Notes under the pieces: model-generated
Seen by the model: only the letters and a program-made list of their open reading frames with translations
Database searches by the model: none
What the model was told of the DNA's origin: nothing
Source: Tetrahymena elliotti 4EA
Lineage: Eukaryota > Ciliophora > Oligohymenophorea > Hymenostomatida > Tetrahymenidae
Length of the DNA: 64,000 nucleotides
NCBI GenBank assembly: GCA_000231825.2
Contig: JH720296.1
Span: forward strand, 1,873,649-1,937,648
Direction: 5' to 3'
In this document: piece after piece, positions 27,352-39,285 of the stretch
Numbering within the stretch: the stretch's first letter is position 1
Layout of the letters: every line of letters starts with the position of its first letter
Program-made: the position numbers and the translations under genes

Positions 27352-29684
27352 TCAAATCTTTTTTTGATATTTTACAATATCTCTAACGCTTTATATTCTT
27401 TTTAATTTCATTTATTTAAAAGCTTTACCTTGTTTCTATGTAGAGAGAATAGACACAAGCAGAGAATAAATATTCAACCCACTTTTTAGCAGCTTACTCA
27501 TGCTTGCAAGCTAATACTTGTCTATTGGGGTAGTTAATTTCAAAATAGGTGTAATCACTTGACATAAACCAAGATTTTTTGATGGTTTAGATTAGATTAA
27601 TATCTTTTAGAGGTATAACCTCTAATGGCTTCAATGGATAATGAGATTTATTTTTATATCTAATTAAAGTTCCCTCATCAGGATTTATAACAAAAAATCT
27701 TTCACGCATGTTGAACAAGAAGGCTCCGATCTGGTTAATAAAAAAATAATTTTAAAAATCAAAATAAGCTAGCTGTAATTGTTTTAAAAAAATAAAACTA
27801 TCAAATAAATTAACAAAATCGAAGATATTTAGGTATTATGTTTTGATTCATAAGCTTAATTTATTAATTAAATAAAGTTTTTTTACCTTGAACAATGTTC
27901 CTGTTACGATAGGAGGTTTAGGAGGTAAAAATACTCCTGGCTGTTGGTTTTATTAATTAGTTTTAATTTCAGGTTTTAATTCATTCTGTTTTTATTCTTC
28001 CTAAACTTCTTTTTGCTTGTAGGTTTTTAGTATATTTTTACATTCCTCATTTTGGCAATAATCAAAGCATGATTTACCAGACTAATCTAAAATACTTATT
28101 ATTTTATAATTTTATTTGAAATTTTATAGAGTTAATTTTTTAAAATTTACTTTAAATCTGGATTCTTTTTAAGGACTAAATCAAGGGCTTATGCTTTAGA
28201 GAATTAACAACAAACTGAAAGAGCTGTACCCACACTAGAGACATAATTCAAATCAAGAGATGAGGAATCCAAAAGAAGCTTTAAAACTTTTACATAAAAA
28301 GAAAGTGTTTAATACAATTAATTGAGAAAGAGTTTGAATAAAGTTTGTTAATTTGGTTTATAAAAGAATTTAGCCTTTGAATTTAGGTTTAAATAAATTT
28401 TAAATTCACTTTCAAAAATTGATCCTTTTTTGTCAAAAAATATGTTTAAGAATATTATTAAAGGGCTAAATTTGCTGCAGTATTTTATTTGTTGTTTAAG
28501 AAAAGTGGTTATTGAGTTGCTCTAAGATTTATTGAGTCAAAATAAAATAGATTCATGGTGATAAAAATTAGATAATGTTGATAAAGTTGTTTACTTTTTA
28601 TATTATTTTTGTAAATAGCAATTTGAACGCTGGTCCATCCTTAGTTGCTGGGTACATTTACATTAGCACCTCTTTCTACCAGCTCTTAAGATATCTCATA
28701 GAATTAATTTTAAACTGCAACATGAAGGGGATTAGAACCACCTTTACCAAGTTTGTTGATAATGATTAACTTTTATTTTTATAACTCATCCTTTTATTCT
28801 TAGGTCAATCTATCAGATACTTCGTTAAACAACTTCTTTACTTCTTCCAAACGATTGCTTTAGGTCTCTTAAATCAATTATTCTAAAAAATTTTCTAACA
28901 TCTTCTTAATGTCTATATTTTTGGTACGGCCACCTTCTTCATCACTTGATGAACTGTTGGAATATTAACTTCCTACTTTATTGTTGCGAGAGCCTCTCTC
29001 TTTTTTATTGGCATTACTTTTTTTCCCTCCAAATGAGCTTTCGGCATCATTTTCATCCTCGTTCTCCTCTTCTTCGTAATCTCTTATAACACTAAGATTT
29101 CTATCCTACATTTTATTGAAACCTAATTTCATCAAGTAACGGGTGTTGAGAACCTATCCTTGCTTTTTCTGTTTGATAACAAAAAAATAATTTAAATTCT
29201 GTACTGTCGCCAGTTATGATTTGTTCTAAAAAGTTATGATATCTTCTTACTGATTCTTCGCTTTCGAATTCTTTAAATTCTACATTTAAGATTTATTTAT
29301 CTTTGATCTCATAAAATGATAGTGACCATCCCTAAATGATTCTGACCTAATTTATAAAATATATTTAATATAATGTCAAGCAGCTCTGCTTTTCTCATTT
29401 TCGTTGATTAATTTGATCTTTTCTTGTTCTTTAAATAATAGAACGAGGTTCATTTCATGAAAATAAGAGAGCCTTTAGATAAACTAATTTTTTTTAAGTC
29501 TGAAACATATGCTTACGAAAACATTATCTTTCTTAACAGTAGCTACAAAATCATGAATTGGTCTATCAATTTTGATTGATATGGCCTTAAGAAGAATGCT
29601 ACAGTCTGATTCTTCATCCTCTATATCAATAGCAGCTGTTTTCTTTCTCAGAAAATCATAATAATACTAAATAATGATTCTCAT
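27352..29684 (-). CDS. Ankyrin-repeat protein with C-terminal PH domain
   Basis: Likely start ATG 29684, stop TGA 27354-27352. The 5' part contains PH-like or membrane-binding strands (HEMNLVLLFKEQEKIKLINE; GWSLSFYEIKDKQILNVEF), followed by an acidic linker rich in Glu, Asp and Ser. Ankyrin repeats follow (GSNPLHVAVQNQFYEISQEL, with ERGANVNVPS), and then a PH domain with the typical strands RERFFVINPDEGTLIRYKN and the C-terminal helix containing AAKKWVEYLF. The last exon is tiny. The PH domain suggests phosphoinositide-dependent membrane recruitment, the ankyrins a protein partner; the architecture resembles ARF-GAP or OSBP relatives, but neither catalytic domain is seen. The exons near 29600-29340 are not fully resolved; one junction lacks an obvious GT donor. 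Confidence 0.8.
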
Positions 29685-31134
29685 AAATCAAAAATTTTTG
29701 TTTATTTCTTCTATTTATTTGTTAATCTAAATTAGTAATGTGTATTCTATCTCTATATAGCTTGCTGTTCTTGCTTATTTATTTATTTTGATGACTTGCA
29801 AAAATCTCAAGAAAAAATAAATATATTATTTCTTATTTGATTTATTATTTATATCTATGCATAAAACTTAACTAATAAACGAACAAACATACAAATCATG
29901 ATTGACAGAAACAGACAATAAAAAAAGCAATCAATTAAAAATTAAGAAAAAAACTAGAAAGAAATAAAGAAAAACAAATAAAAAAAGATAGATTAACACC
30001 AACATTAATATATATGTCTATTCATATATCTATAATTACATACACAGTCATGTACTAATTCTCACAAATATTCAACTTTCTAGCAGATTGCTTCATGAAT
30101 TAAATTTTTTTTGCAATAATTCACTTATATTGAATAAGGTATTTTCCTTTCTCAACACTAATTAATTAAGGCATCACTGTAGTTAATACTTGTGTTTTAT
30201 TAATATTCCCACAACACTTAATTAAAGCAACATAATTTACTTACATTTAATTCCAATTAGTGTAAAAAGTTAGCTATTATTTGGAATTTAAACCAAGAAA
30301 CAGACAATCATTTTTGTTACATATTAATAATACTATTAGAAATTTTCTACTTTCCTACTTTGTTGGATTTTGTAGGCTTAACTTTTTAATTTTAAATTTA
30401 AATACCAATTTGAGTAATAAAATACATTTCAATCTTTTTTTTATTTTGGTTGTATTAAAAATTATTAACAAGCTCTTCTGGTCAGTCAGTCAGCAAACAA
30501 ATTAATATTTAAATATTTCATCAAAGGGTTGGATCCAAAATTATTCAATTCGCAAATTGAATTTGATTTAATGATATTTTTTGCAAGAAGAAAGGAAGAT
30601 ATAAAAATTTAATTTGATTTTTTTACTTGGTAATTTGCCTTTATTTAGTTTAATTCTAAAAGAATTTATTAATAAAAGAATTACTTTTGGCACAAAGACC
30701 TTCTTATTAGCATGCTAATTAATTAATATTAGATCATATTTTTTAATTATTTCAACTTTACCTATTTCAAATACATATTTACTTCTTAAAAAATTACATT
30801 ATTTATACTCAAGAGAAGCCTCCCCTTTTTCATCAAAAATACTTTACATCATATCATCTCTTCTTTAAAATTAAAAATAATTCCATTTTCAAGTAAGATG
30901 AAAACAAAAAAATAAATAAATTCCACAAATCTCTACAATTTCTAGGTGAAATAAAATAAAATCTAGCTTTTATCTCTAAAACGTTTGCTAAATGTTGTAA
31001 ATATTTCAATTTGGCAGTGTTAAGTGAATTTAAACAAAACGCATTTTATAATTAAGATATTTCAATAAAACAAAAGTACTTTATATTTTTTATCACATTA
31101 TTATCAAAATTTCTAAATAATAAGATACTATTAT
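29685..31134. other. Long intergenic region between divergent genes
   Basis: About 1.45 kb with no supported gene. A 74-codon plus-strand frame at 30281-30505 is Phe/Asn/Leu-rich and shows no coding features. The promoters of the ankyrin-PH and BLOC1S1-like genes must lie here. Confidence 0.5.
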
Positions 31135-31905
31135 ATGTTTGACGGAATTCTCAAAGAATATGAAAAGTCTAAAAAGACTGTTGAAAAGGAAAATGGTAAA
31201 TACTGGTTTACTGTTAATCTTTATAAATTATTTCTTAGCATTTAATTGTTTAGAATTTAGATTTAGAAACAGAAAGCAATCATTTTGCTAAAATCTTGAA
31301 ACCACCATTAATAAATAATGATAATTCATCTTTTCTTCTATAAAAAAGAACTTTTGAGAAAGGAAATAAAATTATTATCTGAAAACATTACTAAAAAAGT
31401 TTTAATTGGAGTCAATAGTGTAACTTGGATTAATTTGATCAAGCTTAAACTAGTTTATTGAAAAGAAATTTAAAATATTATTAAATAGGATGTTTAAGTT
31501 CTACACAGCAATTAAAAAATTATAGAAAGAGAAACAAAAGATTTGAAATCTGAAGTAAGCAAATTTTATAAGGAAGTGTCATCTTGGAGTGCTTTATACG
31601 ATGATTTAAATGGAGCATTGAAAGTAATTACAAATTTTATATTTGTTTTTTTTAATTTTTAATTATTTGAATAGGAATTAGGAGATGTTGTTAACTGGGC
31701 AGGTATAATAGAAAAAGAATTCAAAATTATTGTAGAAAAAATGGAAGAATCCAAAGCAATTAAAGTATAAAAACAATAGTAATTGTTATAATAAAAACCT
31801 AATTAAGATTCATAGCCAAAAAATGATACTGTATCTTAAGATTAATAACAAAATACACTAGAATAAAAGTCAATTCCATAAGGAGAACAAAAAAAGCAAG
31901 AATGA
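31135..31905 (+). CDS. BLOC1S1 / GCN5L1-like protein
   Basis: Four exons, 31135-31195, 31349-31419, 31489-31623 and 31675-31905, sum 498 nt, giving 165 residues. The core reads YDDLNGALKELGDVVNWAGI, followed by IEKEFKIIVEKMEE, matching the signature region of BLOC1S1 (N-x-ALKEIGDVENWA-x-x-IE). The N-terminus MFDGILKEYEKSKK also fits. The last ~45 residues are a Gln-rich extension absent from animal proteins. BLOC1S1 is a helical subunit of BLOC-1/BORC, which positions lysosomes and builds related organelles; a mitochondrial acetylation role is also reported in animals. Here it is the only such subunit in the window. Confidence 0.85.
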
Positions 31906-32762
31906 ATAAAACTAAAATTGTTTATATTATTTCTTTTAAATGTAAATATTTATAAAAGGTACTATATATTTATTCTTTATTGAACATAATTCCAACTTAA
32001 AATATTTTTTCACTGATTTTATTTTAAAAGTCTAATGTTTTTAAACAAAATATGAGAATAAAAGAAGTATAAACTTCTAAATTAATATTTGGTTAAAGAA
32101 AGCAACAACTAAAATAAGAAATTTAAACTAGAAAAACATTTTTGGTTACTGCAAGTTTTTCTTAATTTCATAAAATCATAATAGCTAAAACATTTAAAAT
32201 GAATGGTTAATAAAATTTATTTTTTAGGTAAATTAAAATATATATATATATGTATAGTACCCTAGGGTACTGCCTTTTTCAAGGCTTTACACTGAAGTTT
32301 TAGATAATTTGAAAATTTTTAAATTTGTGGCTTAAAATAATTATCTTTTGAGCTATTTTACACCTTTTCTCTTAGAGTAATTTGATAGAAATATCTGAAA
32401 ATAACTATTTTCTAAAAAATAAAGTTGATAGTTTTATTTCTTAAAAGAGTGTTATCAATAATCAAATAATCTGAGAGTAATAAATTATTTTTTTTAGAAA
32501 TGGATTTAAAAACGATAAAATAGGTATTATTATTTAAAGATGTGATAAATAAATGACAACAAAAGATTTCGTAAAAGATGTTTAAAGTACTTGTTATAAA
32601 TGGTATTTATTACTAATAGACAATAGTCTGTTTTACAATGAAGAAGGAAATTTTTTATAAGCAAAATTTTAAATATACTTTTGAGTGATATTAATAATTT
32701 TATTAGATAATAGCTTAGTTAGATATAATATGGTTGGTTATTAAGTTGATTTCAGATTTTAA
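31906..32762. other. Intergenic region with a perfect palindrome
   Basis: Mostly AT-rich spacer between convergent genes. A TA run near 32239-32251 is followed by a perfect 16-bp palindrome at 32256-32271 (AGTACCCTAGGGTACT) and a short patch of higher GC. Confidence 0.5.
32256..32271. repeat. Perfect 16-bp palindrome AGTACCCTAGGGTACT
   Basis: Self-complementary over all 16 bases with CTAG in the centre. It lies between a TA dinucleotide run and a T-rich stretch in the spacer of two convergent genes. It could be a protein-binding dyad, a processing or replication-related site, or chance. Confidence 0.6.
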
Positions 32763-33576
32763 TCAGCAACAATCTCCTTTCTTTTTTGATTTTGTTTTAG
32801 CATTTTTTAAATCTATTTTTTAACTTGATGAAGGAGGATTTTAATTTTAAACTTAATTTACAGGTAAACTACTTTATCTTGAGGAAATTTAGGTGTTACT
32901 TGCTTTGTGTTATTCATATATCTTTTAAGCTAACTTTACAAATATTTCTTTGATATTAATCTTTTATAAAGCACTGGATTCTATATATTCCATACCAAAT
33001 TCCACACAATATTCTTATATCAAGGCTTAGTCAGGCTATTCATGTGGTAGATCGCATTTATTTCCTACTAAAATTTTAGCAACACTCTTCCCACAGTGTA
33101 ATTTTACTTCTCTCAGCCAATACCTCACATCAATCAAAGATTATTTATCTGTTAAATCGAATACCAATACTGCTGCTTTTGAGTTCTTAAAATAAGTCTA
33201 AATTATTGGGCGATATTTCTCTTATCCTGCAGTATCCCAAATTTACATTTTTACCTCAGTATCTTCAATCTTTTCGCTCCCATTTTTGTAATCTACACCA
33301 ACTATTTTTATTAAAAAACAAATATAACTATTTTTCATCAAAGTCTCTCATTTATTTCTATCTCGTTTAAGTTAAAGTAGTATATTTTGTATTCTTTCTC
33401 ATATCTCCATTTATATATTTATTTAAAATTAAAATTTTACCTGTTGTTTTTGGCATCTAGATTATCTCCTGAGCAGGAGTTGCATATTACAGAAGAATAT
33501 AGCTCTTTCCTACTCCTGATTTACCTAAAACTAAAACCTTTCCATTGATTGATTATTTTTTTTATTGAGTTGCCAT
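32763..33576 (-). CDS. Rab-family small GTPase
   Basis: Two exons, 33576-33441 and 33301-32763, sum 675 nt, giving 224 residues. All G boxes are visible: P-loop GKSGVGKS, switch I Thr in TTVGVDY, WDTAGQEKYRP in switch II, NKCDLP and ESSAL. The C-terminus is a Lys-rich variable tail ending KKKGDCC, a double-Cys geranylgeranylation site. It is therefore a membrane-attached vesicle-traffic switch. The first P-loop residue is Gly followed by Lys instead of the more common Asp-Ser. WDTAGQE keeps the catalytic Gln. The subfamily cannot be fixed from sequence alone. Start Met is four residues before a short basic stretch and the first beta strand. Confidence 0.92.
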
Positions 33577-34724
33577 TTCTAAATATTTACTTTAATAAAA
33601 AATGCTTAGTTGCTTAGTTGCGAGTTTAATCAGATTTTTGCTTTAATTAATTGTTTGTAAAAATATAGATATGAATATATCTCTATTTCTTTACATTTAC
33701 AATAAAAAACACCAAAAAAACCAACCTAAATACTAAATTTTAAGTTTTTATAATGTAAAAGAATTTCAGTAAATATTTTAAAATCCATATTCTTTAGTAT
33801 AACTATGCTAATTTATCTTTATAATTTAATTTATTTAGCACCATTCATTCTATCTGATCATAGTCTCAATTTAATTATCAAGAAACTAACAAAAATTGTG
33901 TCTGAAATGGTATTTAATTTTTTAGTAATAACGCAAATTAGTTTACACATAAAATTTATCTTTAAAAATACTTAATTAAATCTATTTTCATTAAATACCT
34001 TACAAAATAAAAATATTGCTTTTCTTTCTATTATCTGTCACTCTTATTTACCTCAATGTTTTTACTTTTTTACATTTAGAAGGTCAATAATTTAACAAAT
34101 TTCTAAAAGAATTTCAACTTTTTCATTTATCAGTTTATTTGGGTGGATAAATTAATCTTCCAAATAAATGTGAATATTTTATTTATTTCCTTCAAAAGCC
34201 ATTGAAAGAATAAATTACTCATGAGAAAAAAATTAATTATTTTAATCAAATATTCTTTAATTTTATTCTTCTATCTTTAAGGTATTTTGAGACACTATAA
34301 ATAATATTTTTGTGACTTTTAAATATCTTCTCATCATTAAGAATTTATTTAATTTCGTAAAAAATTATTTTTGTGAACAAAATTTGGTTGTAGTACAGTC
34401 TAACGATTAAAAATAATATTATTTAATAATATTGACTTTTTTTTAAGAATAGGAAATAATATCAATCAAGTTTTATTTAATAAATATTAAAGATAACGAA
34501 ACAGTATTTAATACTATTAAAATTTCTTCAAAATATTAATATAATATTAAATAAATATATCAAAATTTGATAACTATTTTCTGAAAATATGTAAGAAAAA
34601 TTTTAGTCTGTATTTTCATAATTCTAATCACTAATCATCTCATATTCTTAAAAATTCTTATATATTCATATTTAATACATCATTTATGATAAGTTTTAGC
34701 AAAAATAAAAAAATTAATTTTAAT
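33577..34724. other. Intergenic region before the plus-strand LRR repeat
   Basis: AT-rich DNA with no gene, tRNA or open frame worth calling. Confidence 0.5.
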
Positions 34725-35958
34725 CTAAAATTAATAAAAACTTTAAATATTTATCAACTAACTAATTTTGGTTCGTTGACTTGATATTATTTATTCTACT
34801 TGATTGCTCCCTCATTCATTCATTCTTATTTATTATTTTCAGATTTAATTCAAATTTTAAAGTTTTTCTTTGTTTTAAATATTTCTTTATTTAATATTTA
34901 TTTTTATAATTCTTTAAAAGTCACAATCAAATTGGTGATTTGGGTGGATAAGGATCTTAGCATAGTGCTCTAATCTCTAAACTTTGACTCTAGTAAAAAT
35001 AGTGTTTCATTATTAACTCTTTATTTTTGAAAGAAGAATGATTTGATAAATAAAAACTTTAAATATTGAGTAATTGATTAATTTTGATTAGTTAGTTGGC
35101 TTGATATTATTGATTCAGCTCGATTACTCATCCACTCACTCATTAATTCTTATTTGTCGTTTTCTGATTAAATTCATATTTTAATGCTTTTCTCATTGTT
35201 TTAAACATCTCTTTATTCAATATTTATTTTTATAATTCTTTAAAAGATATAATAGTATTGGTGAGTTAGGTGGATAAGGATTGTTATTTGTCTTGGGAGA
35301 GTGCTCTAATCTCTAAACTTTGACTCTTAACCTAAGGTAAAAATAGTGTTGCATTACTAATTATGTATTTTTGAAGGAGAAATGATGGGATAAATGAAAA
35401 CTGTAAATTTTTAACAACTAACTAATTTTGGTTAGTTGACTTGATATTATTTATTCAGTTTGATTACTCCCTCTTACATTAATTCTTATTTTCTACCTTT
35501 AGATTTAATTCAAATTTGAATGTTTCTCTCATTTATTTATTCAATATTTATTTTTATAATTCTTTAAAAGTGATAATAAAATTGGTGAATTGGGTGGATA
35601 AGGATTAGGATCTAGCTTAGGATAGTGCTCTAATCTCTAAACTTTGACACTTGACCTTGAGTAAAAATAGTGCTTTATTATTAATAATGCATTTATGAAA
35701 AAGGAATGATGGGATAAATAAAAACTTTAAATATTTAGTAACTGACAAATTTTGGTCAGTTGACTTGTTATTTATTCAGCTTGATTACTCACTCATTCAT
35801 TCATTCTTATTAGCTGTTTTCCGATTTAATTTCAATTTTAATGCTTTTCCCATTCTTTTAAATATTTCTTTCATCAATATTTATTTTTATAATTCTTTAA
35901 AAGATTGAATAATATTGGCGATTTGGGTAGATAAAGAATAAGAAGAAAAAACTTATGA
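34725..35958 (+). pseudogene. Orphan LRR exon array, partly broken
   Basis: Four copies of the LRR exon of the 20-24 kb gene, but on the plus strand: 34921-34992, 35247-35336, 35571-35660 and 35904-35958. Start-to-start spacing is 326, 324 and 333 bases. Copies 2 and 3 are intact 90-nt exons (SIGELGGQG; KIGELGGQGLGSSLGQCSNLQ). Copy 1 has small deletions that put it out of frame and create an in-frame TGA, and copy 4 runs into TGA after NIGDLGRQR. The introns are more alike than in the minus-strand array, sharing blocks such as ACTAATTTTGGTTAGTTGAC and CTCATTCATTCATTC. No upstream exon or start is seen. It is best read as a fragment of an LRR gene, recently amplified and decaying, although copies 2-4 could still be exons of an unresolved transcript. 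Confidence 0.75.
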
Positions 35959-37149
35959 AAACAAAAAGATTAGTTAAATTATCATTTAGCTATTTTTGAT
36001 ATTGAAATGACAGACATTAGTTACTTTTAATAATTTACTCATTATCATAGATTAAATTATTTATTATAATTATTTTATGTTAAAACTTTAATATATTACA
36101 TCTTAATATTAAAGCTAAAAGTAAATAAATAAAAAAATTTGGATTAAAATATGTTTTGATTTTTGAATAAAATTTTTATTTGATAAATTTGTATTCTTTT
36201 TTAATAAAAGACTTTTATTATTTTCCAAAATAAAATTGGCGAACAACAACATAAAAACAATTTTTTAACTAATTTCTTAAATTAAATAAAATTCTTATAA
36301 AATAAAAATCGCATCAAATTATTACAAAACCAATTTTGAATTTATTGTTTTTTTACACGACTTTTTCTCATACGTACATATTACTAATTTGATAAGCTAA
36401 TTTTATTTTTTCTAATCAAAATATTCTATTCTATCAGATAAATTTTCTTAGTTTTAACTTTAAATTTTTTTATATATAAAAGCTTAAATTACTAAAAAAT
36501 CCAAAATTAAATATTTTTTTTACTGCATATAATACTTTTTATATATGAATTGTATGATCTTGAGGATAAATATTTTTTTATTCCAAAATTTTTGTACTCC
36601 ATATAAAGTTAACAAAAATCTTTTAATTAATTTTCAAATAAGCTTCAATTTAAAAATGAAAAAATATTATTCAGAAACATACTTTAATAAAATTTTTATT
36701 AATTTTAGAAGAAATGTAATTTTAAAAGAGATTTATCCTATAACTTCAAAATTTTTCAATTATCTTAATACCTAAAAAAGATTTTATATATAAAAATGTA
36801 TGTTTTTGCAAAAAATTTACTAGGCTTACATACTGAATAATTACTGTCATACTAGAAACTAATAAAGTAATGGCCTAATATCTGATAAAGTAAAAACTCA
36901 ACTAAAAAGAAGGAAGGAATAGTTTGTTGTTATTATACAAGAAAAATTATTTTGATTAATACTTAGACACAAATGACATACCTTTATTAATTATATAATT
37001 GTATAAATAATAACAAGTCTTATTACTTTTAAAATGTATGTAAAGATATATTTTAATTAATTTGTTACTTAAGCTTTTATTTTATTTACATTTTTTTAGA
37101 TTTATGTTATTTATTGTTATTTTTTATGGTTATAAAGCAAGAGAGAATC
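35959..37149. other. Intergenic region
   Basis: No supported gene. A plus-strand frame from 36545 stays open for 138 codons under the ciliate code, but its first half is Phe/Ile/Asn-rich with no motif. TGA is rare in DNA this AT-rich, so such frames arise by chance. Confidence 0.45.
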
Positions 37150-39285
37150 TCAATTTACTTTGAAGTTTTTATTTCCATAAATTAGGATGAAGAGGCAAAA
37201 TATGAAAAAGATAGATATTGAGCCTATTATTGTGTATCTTGAAAACATTAAAAAGTCAATACCAATCAACACTTAACCTTGTTCATAGTAATGAACAGAG
37301 ATTGCTATGACAATAGGGTAGAGAAAGATTGATTCAATGCCTTAGTAAATAAAATTACTTATATAGAAAAGATTCCACTTTTTACGGGTATCTTAATTAT
37401 GTAAGCATAGATGATTGATTTCAACAGGACAAAAAACAAATTTTCGCTTCATCAACTTTTCTTCCTAATCTCTTAAATTAAAATCGATCATATCAATCAT
37501 TTCAGACATAACTGGTTTCTTATATTCAGAGGGTAATTAGAAAAAGTTATTAAATATTTTGCTTATTTTTCGAAACGATAGAGATTTTTACTCAAAGTAA
37601 AAAAGAACATAATACATACTCAAAATATAGTAAAAACGAGTCAAGAGAATTGCAGTGCCAAAAATAATAAAATATTAAGAAGCTCTAATACTAATAATTA
37701 TCAAGAAAAAATAAACAAAGCCTCTTGAAATCGCCCCTATGACATGGTTTAAGAAAAGAAGATACTTTAGCTTTGGATGCTTCTCTAAGATGATGTGTAT
37801 AAGAAATGTCAAATTCATAGTAAATCTACTTTACTTTTGTTCTTGTAGAGGATTAGACATATAATCATTTTTTTTTCTCTCAATGAGTCTATTGTTGTGA
37901 GCAATTCTAAATTTTTATTTCTTTTTGAGTCTCTCATAATACAAAAATTAATTTAAATGCTTTTCATACAAGGAACTTTCTGATTTCTCAAGCTTGACAT
38001 TACTTTGAGAATTCTTTTATTATAATTATTGTTCAATAATTTAATCTCCAACAGAATTTAAATGCGTTGTTGTTGATTTTGATTAACTTTTTATCCTTTA
38101 ATGACTTTAAGGTGTGTTTTTCCTACTCTATTAATCCATATTAGAGTTTTAATTTTGCTAATATTAATTATATTGGCCTTAATTCTCTAACTAACTTAAA
38201 TAATTAGCTTCATCTTGATCATCTTCATCTCCATTTTATTATTGCTAATTATTTTGAATCAGTTTTTTTAGAGTTGAAAGTGATTTTCCTCTATTAATTT
38301 TATTCTTTTTATCCTATAGATGTCTTTCATTTTCGATTTATGAATTATTAGCCTTTCCTAATACAGAAGATGTTTAGTTTTTATTTTATATCTTTAAATT
38401 TTAATTTGATTAATTGTTGAATTAAACAGAATTTTTTATCTTTTTTAAACCATTATCAGCAAGAAGTGGCTAACCAATAGATCTTCTATTTTCATCTTGC
38501 TAATTTTTTTAGCTTTACATAAATGGGTGACTTGTATTATAAATGCTAGATCTTTGAGACTAATCATCCTGAGAAGAAGTATCGCTTTTTCTCTAATTGA
38601 TAGAAAGATAATTATTAGGTCTGCTTAAAGGTTATTAACTAAATCTCCCATTTTTATTATAATTTTAATAATTTTGCTACTAATAACTTGTATGAGTATC
38701 TGAATACCTTTAGCTAGCATTACTTAATTTATAAATATATTATTTTTATTCAATCTCTTAACTCTATTTATATTGGTCATTATCATTTTCAAATGAACCC
38801 TAATTCTTTGGTGTATGGAAGCCTTAATCTTATATAGAATTATATAACTCTCTATCTTCATCTTAATTAGCTGTTCTACCAGAAAAAGCAGTATTAGCAG
38901 CAACGTAAGCATTAACTTAATTAAAATTAACCATAGAATTATTTTCCTTAAAACTTTTAAATTCCTCATCTCTGTAATCTTCTTTCTCTTTTCCTATTGA
39001 AGAACCACCCATATCCTATTAAAGATCTGAATTAACACTATAAAAAGAATCTTCTCTGCTACTGCTTCTATTTATACTTGAATTATTGTTAGGATTAGAT
39101 CCGCTATTTGTATTATGATTTAATCTAAAATCACTAATCTATTCTTCATTGATTGATTAATTTAATGATCCATATAATGACTAAAAATCACTCAATTAAC
39201 TTGAATTTTTCTTCCTCCAAGCTTTGATTTATATATAATTTCTATTAGTCTAATCATTGCTTTCTTTTCTAGACATTAAATTCAT
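37150..39285 (-). CDS. Gln/Asn/Ser-rich multi-span membrane protein, unknown
   Basis: Single exon, ATG 39285 to TGA 37152-37150, 711 residues. The first ~430 residues are a Gln/Asn/Ser-rich disordered region with many TAA/TAG Gln codons. A basic linker follows, then the C-terminal ~250 residues with about four hydrophobic helices: one pair around LLFLNHVIGAISRGFVYFFL and IIFGTAILLTRFYYILSMYY, and another pair near the end (YPIVIAISVHYY; IIGSISIFFIFCLFILIYG). Between the pairs is a soluble segment of ~110 residues with Cys and His. No family is recognised. I am sure it is coding, since 712 codons carry no TGA. An alternative Met three codons downstream changes little. Confidence 0.82.

Noticed and set aside
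30281..30505. Plus-strand 74-codon frame
   Set aside because: Low-complexity Asn/Phe/Leu product in an intergenic region, no homology signal.
36545..36959. Plus-strand frame open for 138 codons under the ciliate code
   Set aside because: TGA is rare in DNA this AT-rich, so frames of this length are expected by chance; no recognisable motif and poor composition in the first half.
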